In this document: piece after piece, positions 15,665 through 23,433 of the stretch
Numbering within the stretch: position 1 is the stretch's first letter
How the letters are laid out: each line of letters starts with the position of its first letter
NCBI GenBank assembly: GCA_024235915.1
Contig: JACKLO010000019.1
Span: 62,001-126,000 of the forward strand
From: Burkholderiaceae bacterium
GTDB taxonomy: Bacteria > Pseudomonadota > Gammaproteobacteria > Burkholderiales > Burkholderiaceae_C
DNA length: 64,000 bases
Direction: 5' to 3'
Notes under the pieces: generated by a model
What the model was told of the DNA's origin: nothing
Seen by the model: the letters and a program-made list of their open reading frames with translations, nothing else
The model's database searches: none
Program-made: the position numbers and the translations under genes

Positions 15665-16691
15665 GACCCCGCCGGCGCGCGACGCCACCGGTCACGGCCA
15701 GGCCCAGCGCCAGCATCGCCCAGGCCCCCGGCTCGGGCACCGGGGCTGGCACCGAGGTGTATTCCACCAGCGTGACCAGCCCCTCGAACTCCGGCGTCAG
15801 CGTGAACCCGAACTCGGCCGTGTGGCCGAAGTCGGCGGCCACGTAGAGGCCGTAGGCGCCAGTGACGTCGACGTCCACGCGTGCGTCCATCGTGTAGATG
15901 AATCCCAGCACGGTGTTCGTGGGCACGGTGATCTGGCGCGAGGCCAGCAGACCGACGTCGTAGATCCTGTCGGCCGGGAGGTCCTGATCGCAGCAGCGGT
16001 CGGTGAAGGCCTTCTGCCAGGGCGTCCGGGTCTCGCCCGGCGCCAGGGTGCTGAACACGCCCGACTCCGTCAGCACGAGGTTGTCGTTGGCCCCCGGGCG
16101 CAGTGGCGACAGGTCGGCGTGCAGGTCGTAGACGTTCAGGACCTGGACGCCGGTGCCGGCATCGACGATTTGATGGGTCAGGTCCACCGATGCGCTGGCG
16201 GCCTGCACACCCAGCGCGATCGGTGTGGACCACATCACACCGTCGAGCAACAGTGTCAGGTCGAGGGTGGCGCTGGTGATCCCGGGTGCGCTCTGCAGTT
16301 CCCAGTACCGGGTGACCTGGGTGTTGCTCTCGGCGTAGCCCTGGGCGTTGAAGGGCCCGCCCCGCTGGTCATCGCCAATCTGGGCACGCGCCTTGAGCTG
16401 GGTGTCGTTGGCGATCGCCGTGGCCTCGGTCTGGGTGTCGCTCGGCAGATCGAACAGCGGGACGATGCGGGAGACGGCCGACGCCACGCCCTGGCCGTTG
16501 TAATGCGCGTTGCTGGCGTAGCCGCCGATCACCACTGGGGTGGGGCCGATGGTCACGTCCACGTCGGCCGTGGCCGCATAGGTGGGTGCGCCCTGCAGCA
16601 CCCAGGCCGCGGTGGCGGGTGTGGCCATGGCGGCTAGGCTCAAACAGGCCGCCAGCAGCAGGGGGTGGTTGGGTTGGAAGCGATGGGTCAT
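15648..16691 (-). CDS. PEP-CTERM sorting-domain protein
   Basis: A 347-residue exported protein with a signal peptide (about 1-28, ATPATA). A mostly beta, Thr/Val-rich mature region follows without a domain I recognise. The C-terminal PEP-CTERM tail comprises VPEPGAWAMLALGLAVTG and a final Arg cluster. PEP-CTERM tails are cut by exosortase and mark proteins for the outer surface or exopolysaccharide matrix. This predicts an EpsH-type exosortase elsewhere in the genome. A pair of adjacent Cys (CCD, about residue 235) is notable. Convergent with and overlapping the AEC gene by 17 bp. Confidence 0.9.
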   Translation of the reverse strand: MTHRFQPNHPLLLAACLSLAAMATPATAAWVLQGAPTYAATADVDVTIGPTPVVIGGYASNAHYNGQGVASAVSRIVPLFDLPSDTQTEATAIANDTQLKARAQIGDDQRGGPFNAQGYAESNTQVTRYWELQSAPGITSATLDLTLLLDGVMWSTPIALGVQAASASVDLTHQIVDAGTGVQVLNVYDLHADLSPLRPGANDNLVLTESGVFSTLAPGETRTPWQKAFTDRCCDQDLPADRIYDVGLLASRQITVPTNTVLGFIYTMDARVDVDVTGAYGLYVAADFGHTAEFGFTLTPEFEGLVTLVEYTSVPAPVPEPGAWAMLALGLAVTGGVARRRGLSRAA

Positions 16692-16766
16692 GGGGTGAGC
16701 TCCAGCGGTTGAACGGCCTGCGTGTGCCAGGCCATGGGTTGGGGTTCGATCAGCGTGCCGCTGGCG

Positions 16767-17093
16767 TCAGCGCTCACGGCCCGTGTGCATCACCAGCACG
16801 GCCGCCAGCGCCAGTCCGACGCCGGCGATCTCGCGCCACGTGAAGGGCTCGCGGAACACCAGGACGCCCAGGCCGGCCACCAGCACCAGAGTGGCCACCG
16901 AATAGAAGACCGCCAGCGTGGCCAGCTGGTGCTGCTGCATCAGCAGGTACCAGGCGATGGCCGGCGTGCCGTAGCACAGCGCGCCGGCGACGAACTGCCA
17001 GGAGCCCAGGCCCGGCCCGGTCGAGGCCAGCTTGATGAGCAGGTCGCCCACCACGGTGAGCGCTGTGGCCAGTGCCAACCACAGCAGCGTCAC
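16767..17093 (-). CDS. Small EamA/DMT-type membrane transporter
   Basis: A 108-residue protein with four predicted membrane helices. It resembles one half of an EamA drug/metabolite transporter or an EmrE/ArnE-like unit: TALTVVGDLLIKLAS, a second helix with ALCYGTPAIAWYLLMQ, a third with ATLAVFYSVATLVLVAGLGVLVFREP, and a fourth ending in LALAAVLVMHTG. The FREPFTWREIAGVGLALAAV segment is typical of the family. Such half-size proteins work as dimers. Translation begins at GTG 17093, whose GTGA overlaps the stop of the DUF3050 gene, so the two are coupled. The pair shares a promoter motif with the SARP-like regulator. Confidence 0.85.
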   Translation of the reverse strand: MTLLWLALATALTVVGDLLIKLASTGPGLGSWQFVAGALCYGTPAIAWYLLMQQHQLATLAVFYSVATLVLVAGLGVLVFREPFTWREIAGVGLALAAVLVMHTGRER

Positions 17094-17905
17094 GGCGCCA
17101 CCTCGGCCGCCGCCTGCGATGAGGCCAGTTGCCGCAGCAACGCGTCCCACAGCGCGATGCGCTGTTCGACGGCGGCCAAGCCGGCTGCCAGCAGGCGCCG
17201 TTCGGCTGCCGGGTCGCCGCGCACGGCGTCCCGCACCAGGGTGTGTGCCGCCGGGCCATGGCTGTCGCCGTCGAGCTCGATGTGGCGACGAAGGTAGTAG
17301 GCGAAGGCCGGCGCCTGCGCCTCCGTGAGACCCCAGGCGGACAGCAGGCGCGAGAACATCGCCGGGATCACGTCCTCGCGGCCGTGCAGGAAGCTGCCCA
17401 GCACCTCCTCCGGACGGCCATGCAGGGCCGTGGTCAGGGTCGAGGCCACGAAGGCCTGCACCGGCGCTGGGACACCGGTCTGCCGAAGTGCCGCCAAGGC
17501 CGGCACATCGGGCGACAGCCGTTCGAGAAAACGGCGCACCGGTCCGCTGTCGGCACCAACCTCGGCCATGGCCTGCAGGTAGAGCTCGTAGTGGCTGAGG
17601 TGCCCGCCACCGAAGCCAAGGTCGGACTCCTCGCCGAGCACGATCTCGTTGATCAGGCGCGCCGCGCGTGGGTCTGCGGGCGGTCGCCACGGCAGCGCGG
17701 TGCCGGTGTGGATGCGCTGAAGCCGCTTGACCAGGGACATGAAATCCCACACGGCGAAGACGTGCCAGGCCATGAAGCTGCGCAGGTCGTCCAGTGTCCG
17801 CACGGCAGCGAACACCGGGTGCTGCTGCATGCGCATGCGGGCGGCCACCAGCCGCTGGCGCAGTGTCTCGGTCTCGAGGTCGGCGGACGGGGTGTGAGCG
17901 GGCAT
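17090..17905 (-). CDS. DUF3050 protein, heme-oxygenase-like fold
   Basis: A 271-residue, all-helical cytosolic protein of the DUF3050 family, whose fold is thought to belong to the heme-oxygenase/TenA-like superfamily. Conserved segments include 'FMAWHVFAVWDFMSLVKRLQ' (His48), 'RLINEIVLGEESD' (Glu87, Glu92, Glu93), 'HLSHYELYLQAM' (His102, His105) and 'YYLRRHIELDGDSHGP' (His208, Asp212, His216). The His-x3-Asp-x3-His spacing late in the chain resembles metal ligands of heme-oxygenase-like diiron oxidases, so a metalloenzyme is plausible but unproven. GGAG lies 6 nt before the ATG at 17905. It is coupled to the small transporter downstream and has a SARP-like operator 56-72 bp upstream. Confidence 0.85.
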   Translation of the reverse strand: MPAHTPSADLETETLRQRLVAARMRMQQHPVFAAVRTLDDLRSFMAWHVFAVWDFMSLVKRLQRIHTGTALPWRPPADPRAARLINEIVLGEESDLGFGGGHLSHYELYLQAMAEVGADSGPVRRFLERLSPDVPALAALRQTGVPAPVQAFVASTLTTALHGRPEEVLGSFLHGREDVIPAMFSRLLSAWGLTEAQAPAFAYYLRRHIELDGDSHGPAAHTLVRDAVRGDPAAERRLLAAGLAAVEQRIALWDALLRQLASSQAAAEVAP

Positions 17906-17944
17906 CGGGTTCTCCGCGCAGCGGTGATGTCGCCGCGAACCCCG

Positions 17945-17977
17945 ACGCTAGGGCGGCCGGCGTATCAGCTGCGTAAC
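17945..17977 (-). promoter_or_regulatory. Predicted SARP-type promoter of the DUF3050 operon
   Basis: Reading the minus strand, GTTACG (17977-17972) and GATACG (17966-17961) are direct repeats 11 bp apart. A -10-like TAGCGT follows at 17950-17945, exactly 10 bp after the second repeat. The same repeats with the same 10-bp gap lie upstream of the SARP-like regulator at 21140-21172. Eleven bases, GCTGATACGCC, are identical between the two sites. Confidence 0.6.
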
Positions 17978-18008
17978 GCGGCCGGGCCCCTGCGTTCCGC
18001 CTTAGGGG

Positions 18009-21000
18009 TCAAGGCGCCGACGGCGCTGGCCTCGTGGGGCCGGTTTGAAGCTGCAGCCAGGCGTCTGCGCAGGCGCGGCCGGCATCGCCTTGCCAGGCGC
18101 TGGCCCCAGCGGCGGCGCGGCGGCGCAGCGCGGGGCTGCGCGCCAGGTGCCGGCCGAGCGCCTGCACGCGCAGCCGCTCGCTCGCGAAACAGGCCGGATG
18201 CCCCTGCACCAGCTGCGCCAACGCGGCCGCGAATCCGGTGTCGCCGAAGCTCGACAGCCACTCGGCCACGTTGGCCAGCACCATCACCTGCAGCGTGGCC
18301 TGCTGTGTCGCCGGGCCATCGCCGGTGCAGGATTGCAGTGCCCGCAACAGGGCCTGCCGCGCTGGCTCGCATTCGCCACGGCGCCAGGCCACATGGGCCG
18401 CGGCAGCGATCGCCAGCACCTGTTCGTAGGGCTGGCCGGTGACCTCGGCGGCGGCGCAGGCCTCGGCGGCGCTGGTGCGCGCGGCGTCGAGCTCGCCCTG
18501 CTCGGCCAGCAGCATGGCCAGCGTCATTGCCGACGTGCTCTGGATGCTGGACAGGCCGGCACCGCGGGCGATGTCCAGGCACTCGACCAGCCACCGCCGA
18601 GCCTCGGCATGCCGACGCTGGTCGTAGGCAGCGGTGCCCAGGTTGCCCAGGCGCATGGCCAGGGTCGACGCCGGGGCGCCCAGCGCACGGTCCAGTGCCA
18701 ACGCGCGTTCGAAGTGCACCAGTGCCTCGGCCTGCCGGCCGCTGGCCATTGCGTTGACGGCCAGGGCGTTGACGGCCACGGCCTCTCGCGCCGCGTCCTG
18801 CAGTTCGCGGGCGATCTGCAGCGTCTGCTGCCAGCAACGGTCGGCGCGCGCGAACTGGCCGCCGCGGTGCGCGGCGAGGCCCAGCACGTGCAGGGCCGAG
18901 CGCGCCAGGCCGCGATCACGCACCGGGGTGGCCAGGCGCAGCGCCTGCCGCGCCAGATCGCTGCCGGTGGCGAGGTCGCCGCTGCGGCAATGCAGGTCGG
19001 CCAGCGCCACCATGAGCGGGCCGCGGGCGGCCCGGGCCGCCGGCGTGTCAGGCAGGGCCGCGAGGGCGTTGCCCAGCCATTGCAGCCCGGTGGCCGTGCG
19101 CCCGGCGAAGGCGAAGTGCAGGCGTAGCGGCTGCGCGAGCGCGTCCAGTGTTGCCGCGTCACGCTGGGCCAGCGCCCAGCGCCAGGCGGCGGCGACGTGA
19201 TGCCACTCGGCGGCCACCAGGGTGTCGGGCGTGGTCCCGGCCAGGCGGGCCGGTGCCAGCGACGCTGCCAGCCAGCGGGCGTGGTGACGCTGCGTCCAGG
19301 CACGCTCGCGCGCGCCGAGCTCGCGCACCACGGCCCGCACCAGGGCATGCAGCGTGAAGCGGTCATGGTCCACTCCTTGCAACAGCGAGGCTTCGACCAG
19401 CGAGCGAAGCATGGCCAGCGGCAGCCCGAGGCCCTGGGTGGCCATCGTCGTGCCGAAGGCGCCCGGCAACCAGGCCAGCCGGGCCAGGGCCTGTCGCTGC
19501 GGTGGCGTCAGCAGCGACCAGGAGCGGGCCACGCTGGCGCGCAGGCCGGCGGGACCACCGGCCGCGGCGTCACCCACCAGGGCCAGGACATCGGGCGTGC
19601 CCGCATCGGAGCCACCGGCCACCTGGGCTGCGATCTGCGCCGGTGTCAGCGTGTCGACCCAGGACGCGGCCAGCTCGATGGCCAGCGGCAGTCCTTCGAG
19701 CGCCAGCACGATTCGCTCGACGGCGTCGTCACCGGCACTGCGTGTGTACTGCGGGTCGGCACGGCGGGCACGTTCCTCGAACAGCGCCACCGCGTCTCCC
19801 GCGCGGCCACCGCGGGTGGGCAATGTGAGCCCGCCGAGCACCAGCCGCTGCGCCGAAGCCGCGGCCAGGTGCCGGCGCGAGGTCAGCAGCAACTGCAGGC
19901 CAGGTGCGGCCGCCAGCATCGAGGTCAGCCATGGGCCGATGCCATCGAGGTGTTCTGCACCATCGAGCACCAGCAGCAACTGCCGTGTCGCCACGTGATC
20001 CCGCAGCAGCGCCCGTGCGTCGCCGGCGGGCAGCTGCCACAGGGCGCGCAGGCGCTGGACCAGGGCCTCCTCGTCGGCCAGTTCCTCCACCCGCAGCCAG
20101 TGCACACCGTCGGCATAGCGCGCAGCGACCGACGGCAGCACCGCCGCCGCCAGCGTGCTCTTGCCCACACCGCCCGGCCCCTGCAGGACCAGCAGCCGGC
20201 AGCCGGGCTCGGCCAGACAGATGCGCAGCGCCATGGCCTCGTCGAGCCGGCCAACGAGCCCGGGCACGCCGGGCAGGGGTGGGGCCGGGTGTACCGGCGA
20301 AGGGGCCAGCGCCGCGCGGACACGCGACGAAGGGGCGATGCCCAGTTCGTCGGCCAAGCGCTGTCGGTAGTGCGCCAGCTCCTGCGTGGCCAGGCCGGGC
20401 TGGCCGCAGACGCGCAGCGCCAGCAGGCGGGTCAGCAGCGCGTCTTCATCGAAGGGGTCGCGGGACAGCATCTGCCGCGCCAGTTCGGCGCGTGCCGGCG
20501 CATCGTCGGCAAGGCTGGCCAGCCGCTGCACGGCCGCGTGCCGCCAGAGTTCCACGGCGTCGCCACGCCACTGGCGCAGCAGATCGTCCAGCACCTCCTG
20601 CCCGTCGCTATCCAGACCCTGGAGCAGCGGCCGGTCGGGCGCGGCCAGGCAGGACGGCCAGTCCCCGCGGGCGCGCGCAGCGCACAGGTCCTGCCAGTCG
20701 CTGGTCACCGGCCAGCGCACGGTGTCGCCCTGTTCCAGCAGGCCGGGGGCACCCCAGCCGTGCAGCAGGCGGCGCACACGCAGCAGCAGGTTGCGCAGAT
20801 TGGTCCGCGCCGCGGTCTGGCCATGCTCGGGCCACAGCCAGCTGGCCAGTTGGTCACGCCGAAGGCGATCGCCCTGGTGGGCGAGCAGGGCCAGCAGCAG
20901 GCCCTGACGGCTGGTGGGCAGCGGGCGCTCGACGGAGCCGATGGCCAGCACGGGCGGACCGAACAGCCGCACATGCGCAGCCGCTGGCAAGGCCTGGTGA

Positions 21001-21023
21001 TCGGCGGCTCGGCGGGTGCTCAT
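18009..21023 (-). CDS. Large SARP/AfsR-like regulator: winged helix, BTAD, NB-ARC-type ATPase, TPR
   Basis: A 1004-residue cytosolic transcription regulator. Residues about 15-95 form an OmpR/SARP-type winged helix (HVRLFGPPVLAIG...LWPEHGQTAARTNLRNLLLRVRRLL). A bacterial transcriptional activation domain follows (about 110-245, with DPFDEDALLTRLLALRVCGQP and HYRQRLADELGIAPSS). An NTPase domain (about 260-480) has the Walker A GPGGVGKST, Walker B LLLVLDGAEHL and the GLPLAIELAASWVD motif of STAND/NB-ARC ATPases. The C-terminal half is alpha-helical TPR-like repeats. STAND regulators are switched on by a ligand through ATP binding. The ATG at 21023 gives a sensible N-terminus; an in-frame GTG at 21116 would add 31 basic residues. 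Both its promoter and that of the downstream DUF3050 operon carry 11-bp-spaced repeats. Confidence 0.92.
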   Translation of the reverse strand: MSTRRAADHQALPAAAHVRLFGPPVLAIGSVERPLPTSRQGLLLALLAHQGDRLRRDQLASWLWPEHGQTAARTNLRNLLLRVRRLLHGWGAPGLLEQGDTVRWPVTSDWQDLCAARARGDWPSCLAAPDRPLLQGLDSDGQEVLDDLLRQWRGDAVELWRHAAVQRLASLADDAPARAELARQMLSRDPFDEDALLTRLLALRVCGQPGLATQELAHYRQRLADELGIAPSSRVRAALAPSPVHPAPPLPGVPGLVGRLDEAMALRICLAEPGCRLLVLQGPGGVGKSTLAAAVLPSVAARYADGVHWLRVEELADEEALVQRLRALWQLPAGDARALLRDHVATRQLLLVLDGAEHLDGIGPWLTSMLAAAPGLQLLLTSRRHLAAASAQRLVLGGLTLPTRGGRAGDAVALFEERARRADPQYTRSAGDDAVERIVLALEGLPLAIELAASWVDTLTPAQIAAQVAGGSDAGTPDVLALVGDAAAGGPAGLRASVARSWSLLTPPQRQALARLAWLPGAFGTTMATQGLGLPLAMLRSLVEASLLQGVDHDRFTLHALVRAVVRELGARERAWTQRHHARWLAASLAPARLAGTTPDTLVAAEWHHVAAAWRWALAQRDAATLDALAQPLRLHFAFAGRTATGLQWLGNALAALPDTPAARAARGPLMVALADLHCRSGDLATGSDLARQALRLATPVRDRGLARSALHVLGLAAHRGGQFARADRCWQQTLQIARELQDAAREAVAVNALAVNAMASGRQAEALVHFERALALDRALGAPASTLAMRLGNLGTAAYDQRRHAEARRWLVECLDIARGAGLSSIQSTSAMTLAMLLAEQGELDAARTSAAEACAAAEVTGQPYEQVLAIAAAAHVAWRRGECEPARQALLRALQSCTGDGPATQQATLQVMVLANVAEWLSSFGDTGFAAALAQLVQGHPACFASERLRVQALGRHLARSPALRRRAAAGASAWQGDAGRACADAWLQLQTGPTRPAPSAP

Positions 21024-21139
21024 CGGGGCGGGCTCAGTGCAGGATGGTGCGCCAGGCTGGTCGCGGGCCGACCGCCACCACGGCGGTCGCCGAGACCGGG
21101 CGCGGCTCGTCGGCACGGCCGCACCAGCGCGTGCCGTCG

Positions 21140-21172
21140 AGCTTAGGCCATCGGGCGTATCAGCATCGTATC
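21140..21172 (-). promoter_or_regulatory. Predicted SARP-type autoregulatory promoter
   Basis: Minus strand: GATACG at 21172-21167 and GATACG at 21161-21156, direct repeats 11 bp apart. A -10-like TAAGCT follows at 21145-21140, exactly 10 bp after the second repeat. This matches the layout at 17945-17977. SARP regulators of actinobacteria bind direct heptamers spaced 11 bp close to the -10. Confidence 0.6.
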
Positions 21173-21288
21173 GGTGACCGCCGTACCGGCGGCCGCGGCG
21201 CCATGACCGGGTGTCCGTTCAAGGCGCGGGCCGCATCGGCAGGTGCACCACCGGCTGCGCTGGCGCTGGCACGGCGCCGGACATCACG

Positions 21289-23325
21289 TCACAGGCCGCG
21301 CTTGGCGCGTGTCAGCAACGTCGCCACCTCGGTGGAGGCGCGTGCAAAGTCCGAGCCGGACCCGATCAGGCGTTCGGCGCGTTCAAAGTCGCCGGCGTTG
21401 ATCTGGCGTGCGACGCTGCCGGCCGCACGGTGGAAACCGGCATGGCGGTCCACCAGTTCGACGAAGCTGGGCTTGCCGCCCCAGCGGGCGCCGCCCGGCC
21501 CGTGCAGCCAGCGACCCAACGGGCACGCGTCGTCGCGGCAGATGGTGTCGGCATCCAGCCGCTCCTGCTTGGCGATGGCCTGCCGCAGCTTGACCTTCCA
21601 TTGCCGGTGGGCCTGGATGGCGGCGTCGAAGTCGAAGTCGTCCACCTGGACCACGCTGGCCAGCGTCTCGCTGCCCGCGGGCAGGCGGAAGCGTGCCACC
21701 TCGTCGGCCAAGGTGCGCGCCTGGTCCTGCATCGCGCCAGCCGCAGCGGCAGTCTCTTCCACCAGCGCGGCGTTCTGCTGCGTCATGCGGTCGAGTTCCT
21801 GCACCGCCTCGCCGATCTGCCCGATGCCGCCGGACTGCTCGCGTGCGCCCGTGGCCACGTCACCCAGCAGCGCGTCCACGCGGCTGGAGGACTGCACGAT
21901 GTCGTCGATGGTGGTGCTGGCGCGGCGCACGACGTCGCTGCCGGCCTCGACCTGCTGCACGCTCTGGCCGATGAGCGCCTTGATCTCGCGTGCCGCACCG
22001 GCACTGCGCTGCGCCAGCGAGCGCACCTCGGCGGCGACGACGGCGAAGCCGCGCCCCTGCTCGCCGGCACGTGCCGCCTCCACCGCGGCGTTGAGCGCCA
22101 GGATGTTGGTCTGGAAGGCGATGCCGTCGATGGTGCCGATGATCTCGCCAATGCGGGCGGACGATGCCCGGATGGCCTCCATCGTCTGCATCACCTGCTG
22201 CATGGTGCGGCCGCCCTCGGCCGCCACCTCAGCGTTGTGGCGGGCCACGGTGGCCGCCTCGCCGGTGTGGTCCGAGGTCTGGTGCACGGTGGCGGAGATC
22301 TGCTCCATTGCCGAGGCCGACTGCTCCAGGCTGGCGGCCGCCTGTTCGGTGCGTGCCGACAGGTCCAGCGCGCCGCTGGCGATCTCGCTGCTGGAGTGCA
22401 CGATCTCGTCGGACGAATGGCGCACGCGCTGCACCATGCGGCGCAGCGCGCCCTGCATGGTGGCGAGGTCGAGCATGAGCTGCGCCGCCTCATCACGGCC
22501 CCAGGGCGTGGGCGACATCGTGAGGTCGCCGTCGGTCATGGCGCGCAGGTGGCGGCGGGTTTCCTTCAGGCCGCCCTCCATCACGCGGTAGAAGCTGATG
22601 AACAGATAACCGGCCAGCAGCAGCGACACCACGATCACGCCGGCCACCCAGGCCAGGCGACGGTTCTGCGCGGCGCGCAGGTCGTCCACCCAGATGCCGG
22701 TGCCGATGACCCAGCCCCAGGGCTCGAAGCCCTTGACGTAGGAGAGCTTGTCCACCGGCTGCTCGCTGCCGGCGCGCGGCCACTGGTAGTCGACGAAGCC
22801 GGCGCCGTGCTGCCGCACCATGCCGGCAAAGGCCACGAACAGTGCCTTGCCATTCGGGTCCTTGGTGGTGGTGACGTCCTTGCCGTCGAGTTCGGGCTTG
22901 ATGGGGTGCATCACGACACGCGGGTGCATGTCGTTGATCCAGAAGTATTCCTTGCCGTCGTAGCGCAGTGCGGCCACGCTGTCGCGCGCCAGTTTCTGCG
23001 CCTGTTCGCGGCTGAGTTCACCGCTGCGTTCCCGGGCGTGGGCCCAGGCCAGCACACCATGGGCCACTTCCACGCGCTGACGGGTGGCGTCCTGGCGGTC
23101 GGCCAGGGCATCGGCCGACACGGTGGACAGCAGCCAACCTACCAGGGCCAGCAAGGGCAGCAGGAAGGCCAGCGAGATGATGGCCGCCTTGTGGCCGAAG
23201 CGCATCTGGCGGAACAGCCGGACGCCCGGGGCCCAGGGCCCGTGGTAGGCGAAGAAGCCGGCGTCGGCGCGAACCGGGCGGTCAGCGGGTGCAGCGGCGC
23301 CAACCGGGAGCATCACGAGGGACAT
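21289..23325 (-). CDS. Methyl-accepting chemotaxis protein with single Cache and CZB domains
   Basis: A 678-residue inner-membrane chemoreceptor. Helix 1 (about 47-68) and helix 2 (about 215-235) enclose a single-Cache periplasmic sensor of the sCache_2 type (YDGKEYFWINDMHPRVVMHP ... GWVIGTGIWVDDL). A HAMP region follows. The signalling domain contains the hairpin tip GIAFQTNILALNAAVEAARAGEQGRGFAVVAAEVR. The C-terminus is a CZB zinc-binding domain: His-Arg-Gln-Trp, then Cys in DDACPLGRWL, then His-x3-His (DRHAGFH). CZB domains bind zinc and are linked to oxidant (HOCl) or zinc sensing. Single-Cache receptors of this type often sense small carboxylates. No che genes lie nearby. Confidence 0.94.
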   Translation of the reverse strand: MSLVMLPVGAAAPADRPVRADAGFFAYHGPWAPGVRLFRQMRFGHKAAIISLAFLLPLLALVGWLLSTVSADALADRQDATRQRVEVAHGVLAWAHARERSGELSREQAQKLARDSVAALRYDGKEYFWINDMHPRVVMHPIKPELDGKDVTTTKDPNGKALFVAFAGMVRQHGAGFVDYQWPRAGSEQPVDKLSYVKGFEPWGWVIGTGIWVDDLRAAQNRRLAWVAGVIVVSLLLAGYLFISFYRVMEGGLKETRRHLRAMTDGDLTMSPTPWGRDEAAQLMLDLATMQGALRRMVQRVRHSSDEIVHSSSEIASGALDLSARTEQAAASLEQSASAMEQISATVHQTSDHTGEAATVARHNAEVAAEGGRTMQQVMQTMEAIRASSARIGEIIGTIDGIAFQTNILALNAAVEAARAGEQGRGFAVVAAEVRSLAQRSAGAAREIKALIGQSVQQVEAGSDVVRRASTTIDDIVQSSSRVDALLGDVATGAREQSGGIGQIGEAVQELDRMTQQNAALVEETAAAAGAMQDQARTLADEVARFRLPAGSETLASVVQVDDFDFDAAIQAHRQWKVKLRQAIAKQERLDADTICRDDACPLGRWLHGPGGARWGGKPSFVELVDRHAGFHRAAGSVARQINAGDFERAERLIGSGSDFARASTEVATLLTRAKRGL

Positions 23326-23421
23326 GCGTGGAGTCCTGTAGGAGTCGAGTCCACGTTATCGACGGGCGCGCGCCTGACTTGATCGATCGCACGTGATTTA
23401 TTGGGCGCCCAGGCGCTGCGC

Positions 23422-23427
23422 GACAAT
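23422..23427 (+). promoter_or_regulatory. -10-like hexamer for a leaderless proA
   Basis: GACAAT ends 6 nt before the ATG at 23434, and no Shine-Dalgarno is present. Inference from spacing. Confidence 0.35.
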
Positions 23428-23433
23428 CGGCCC

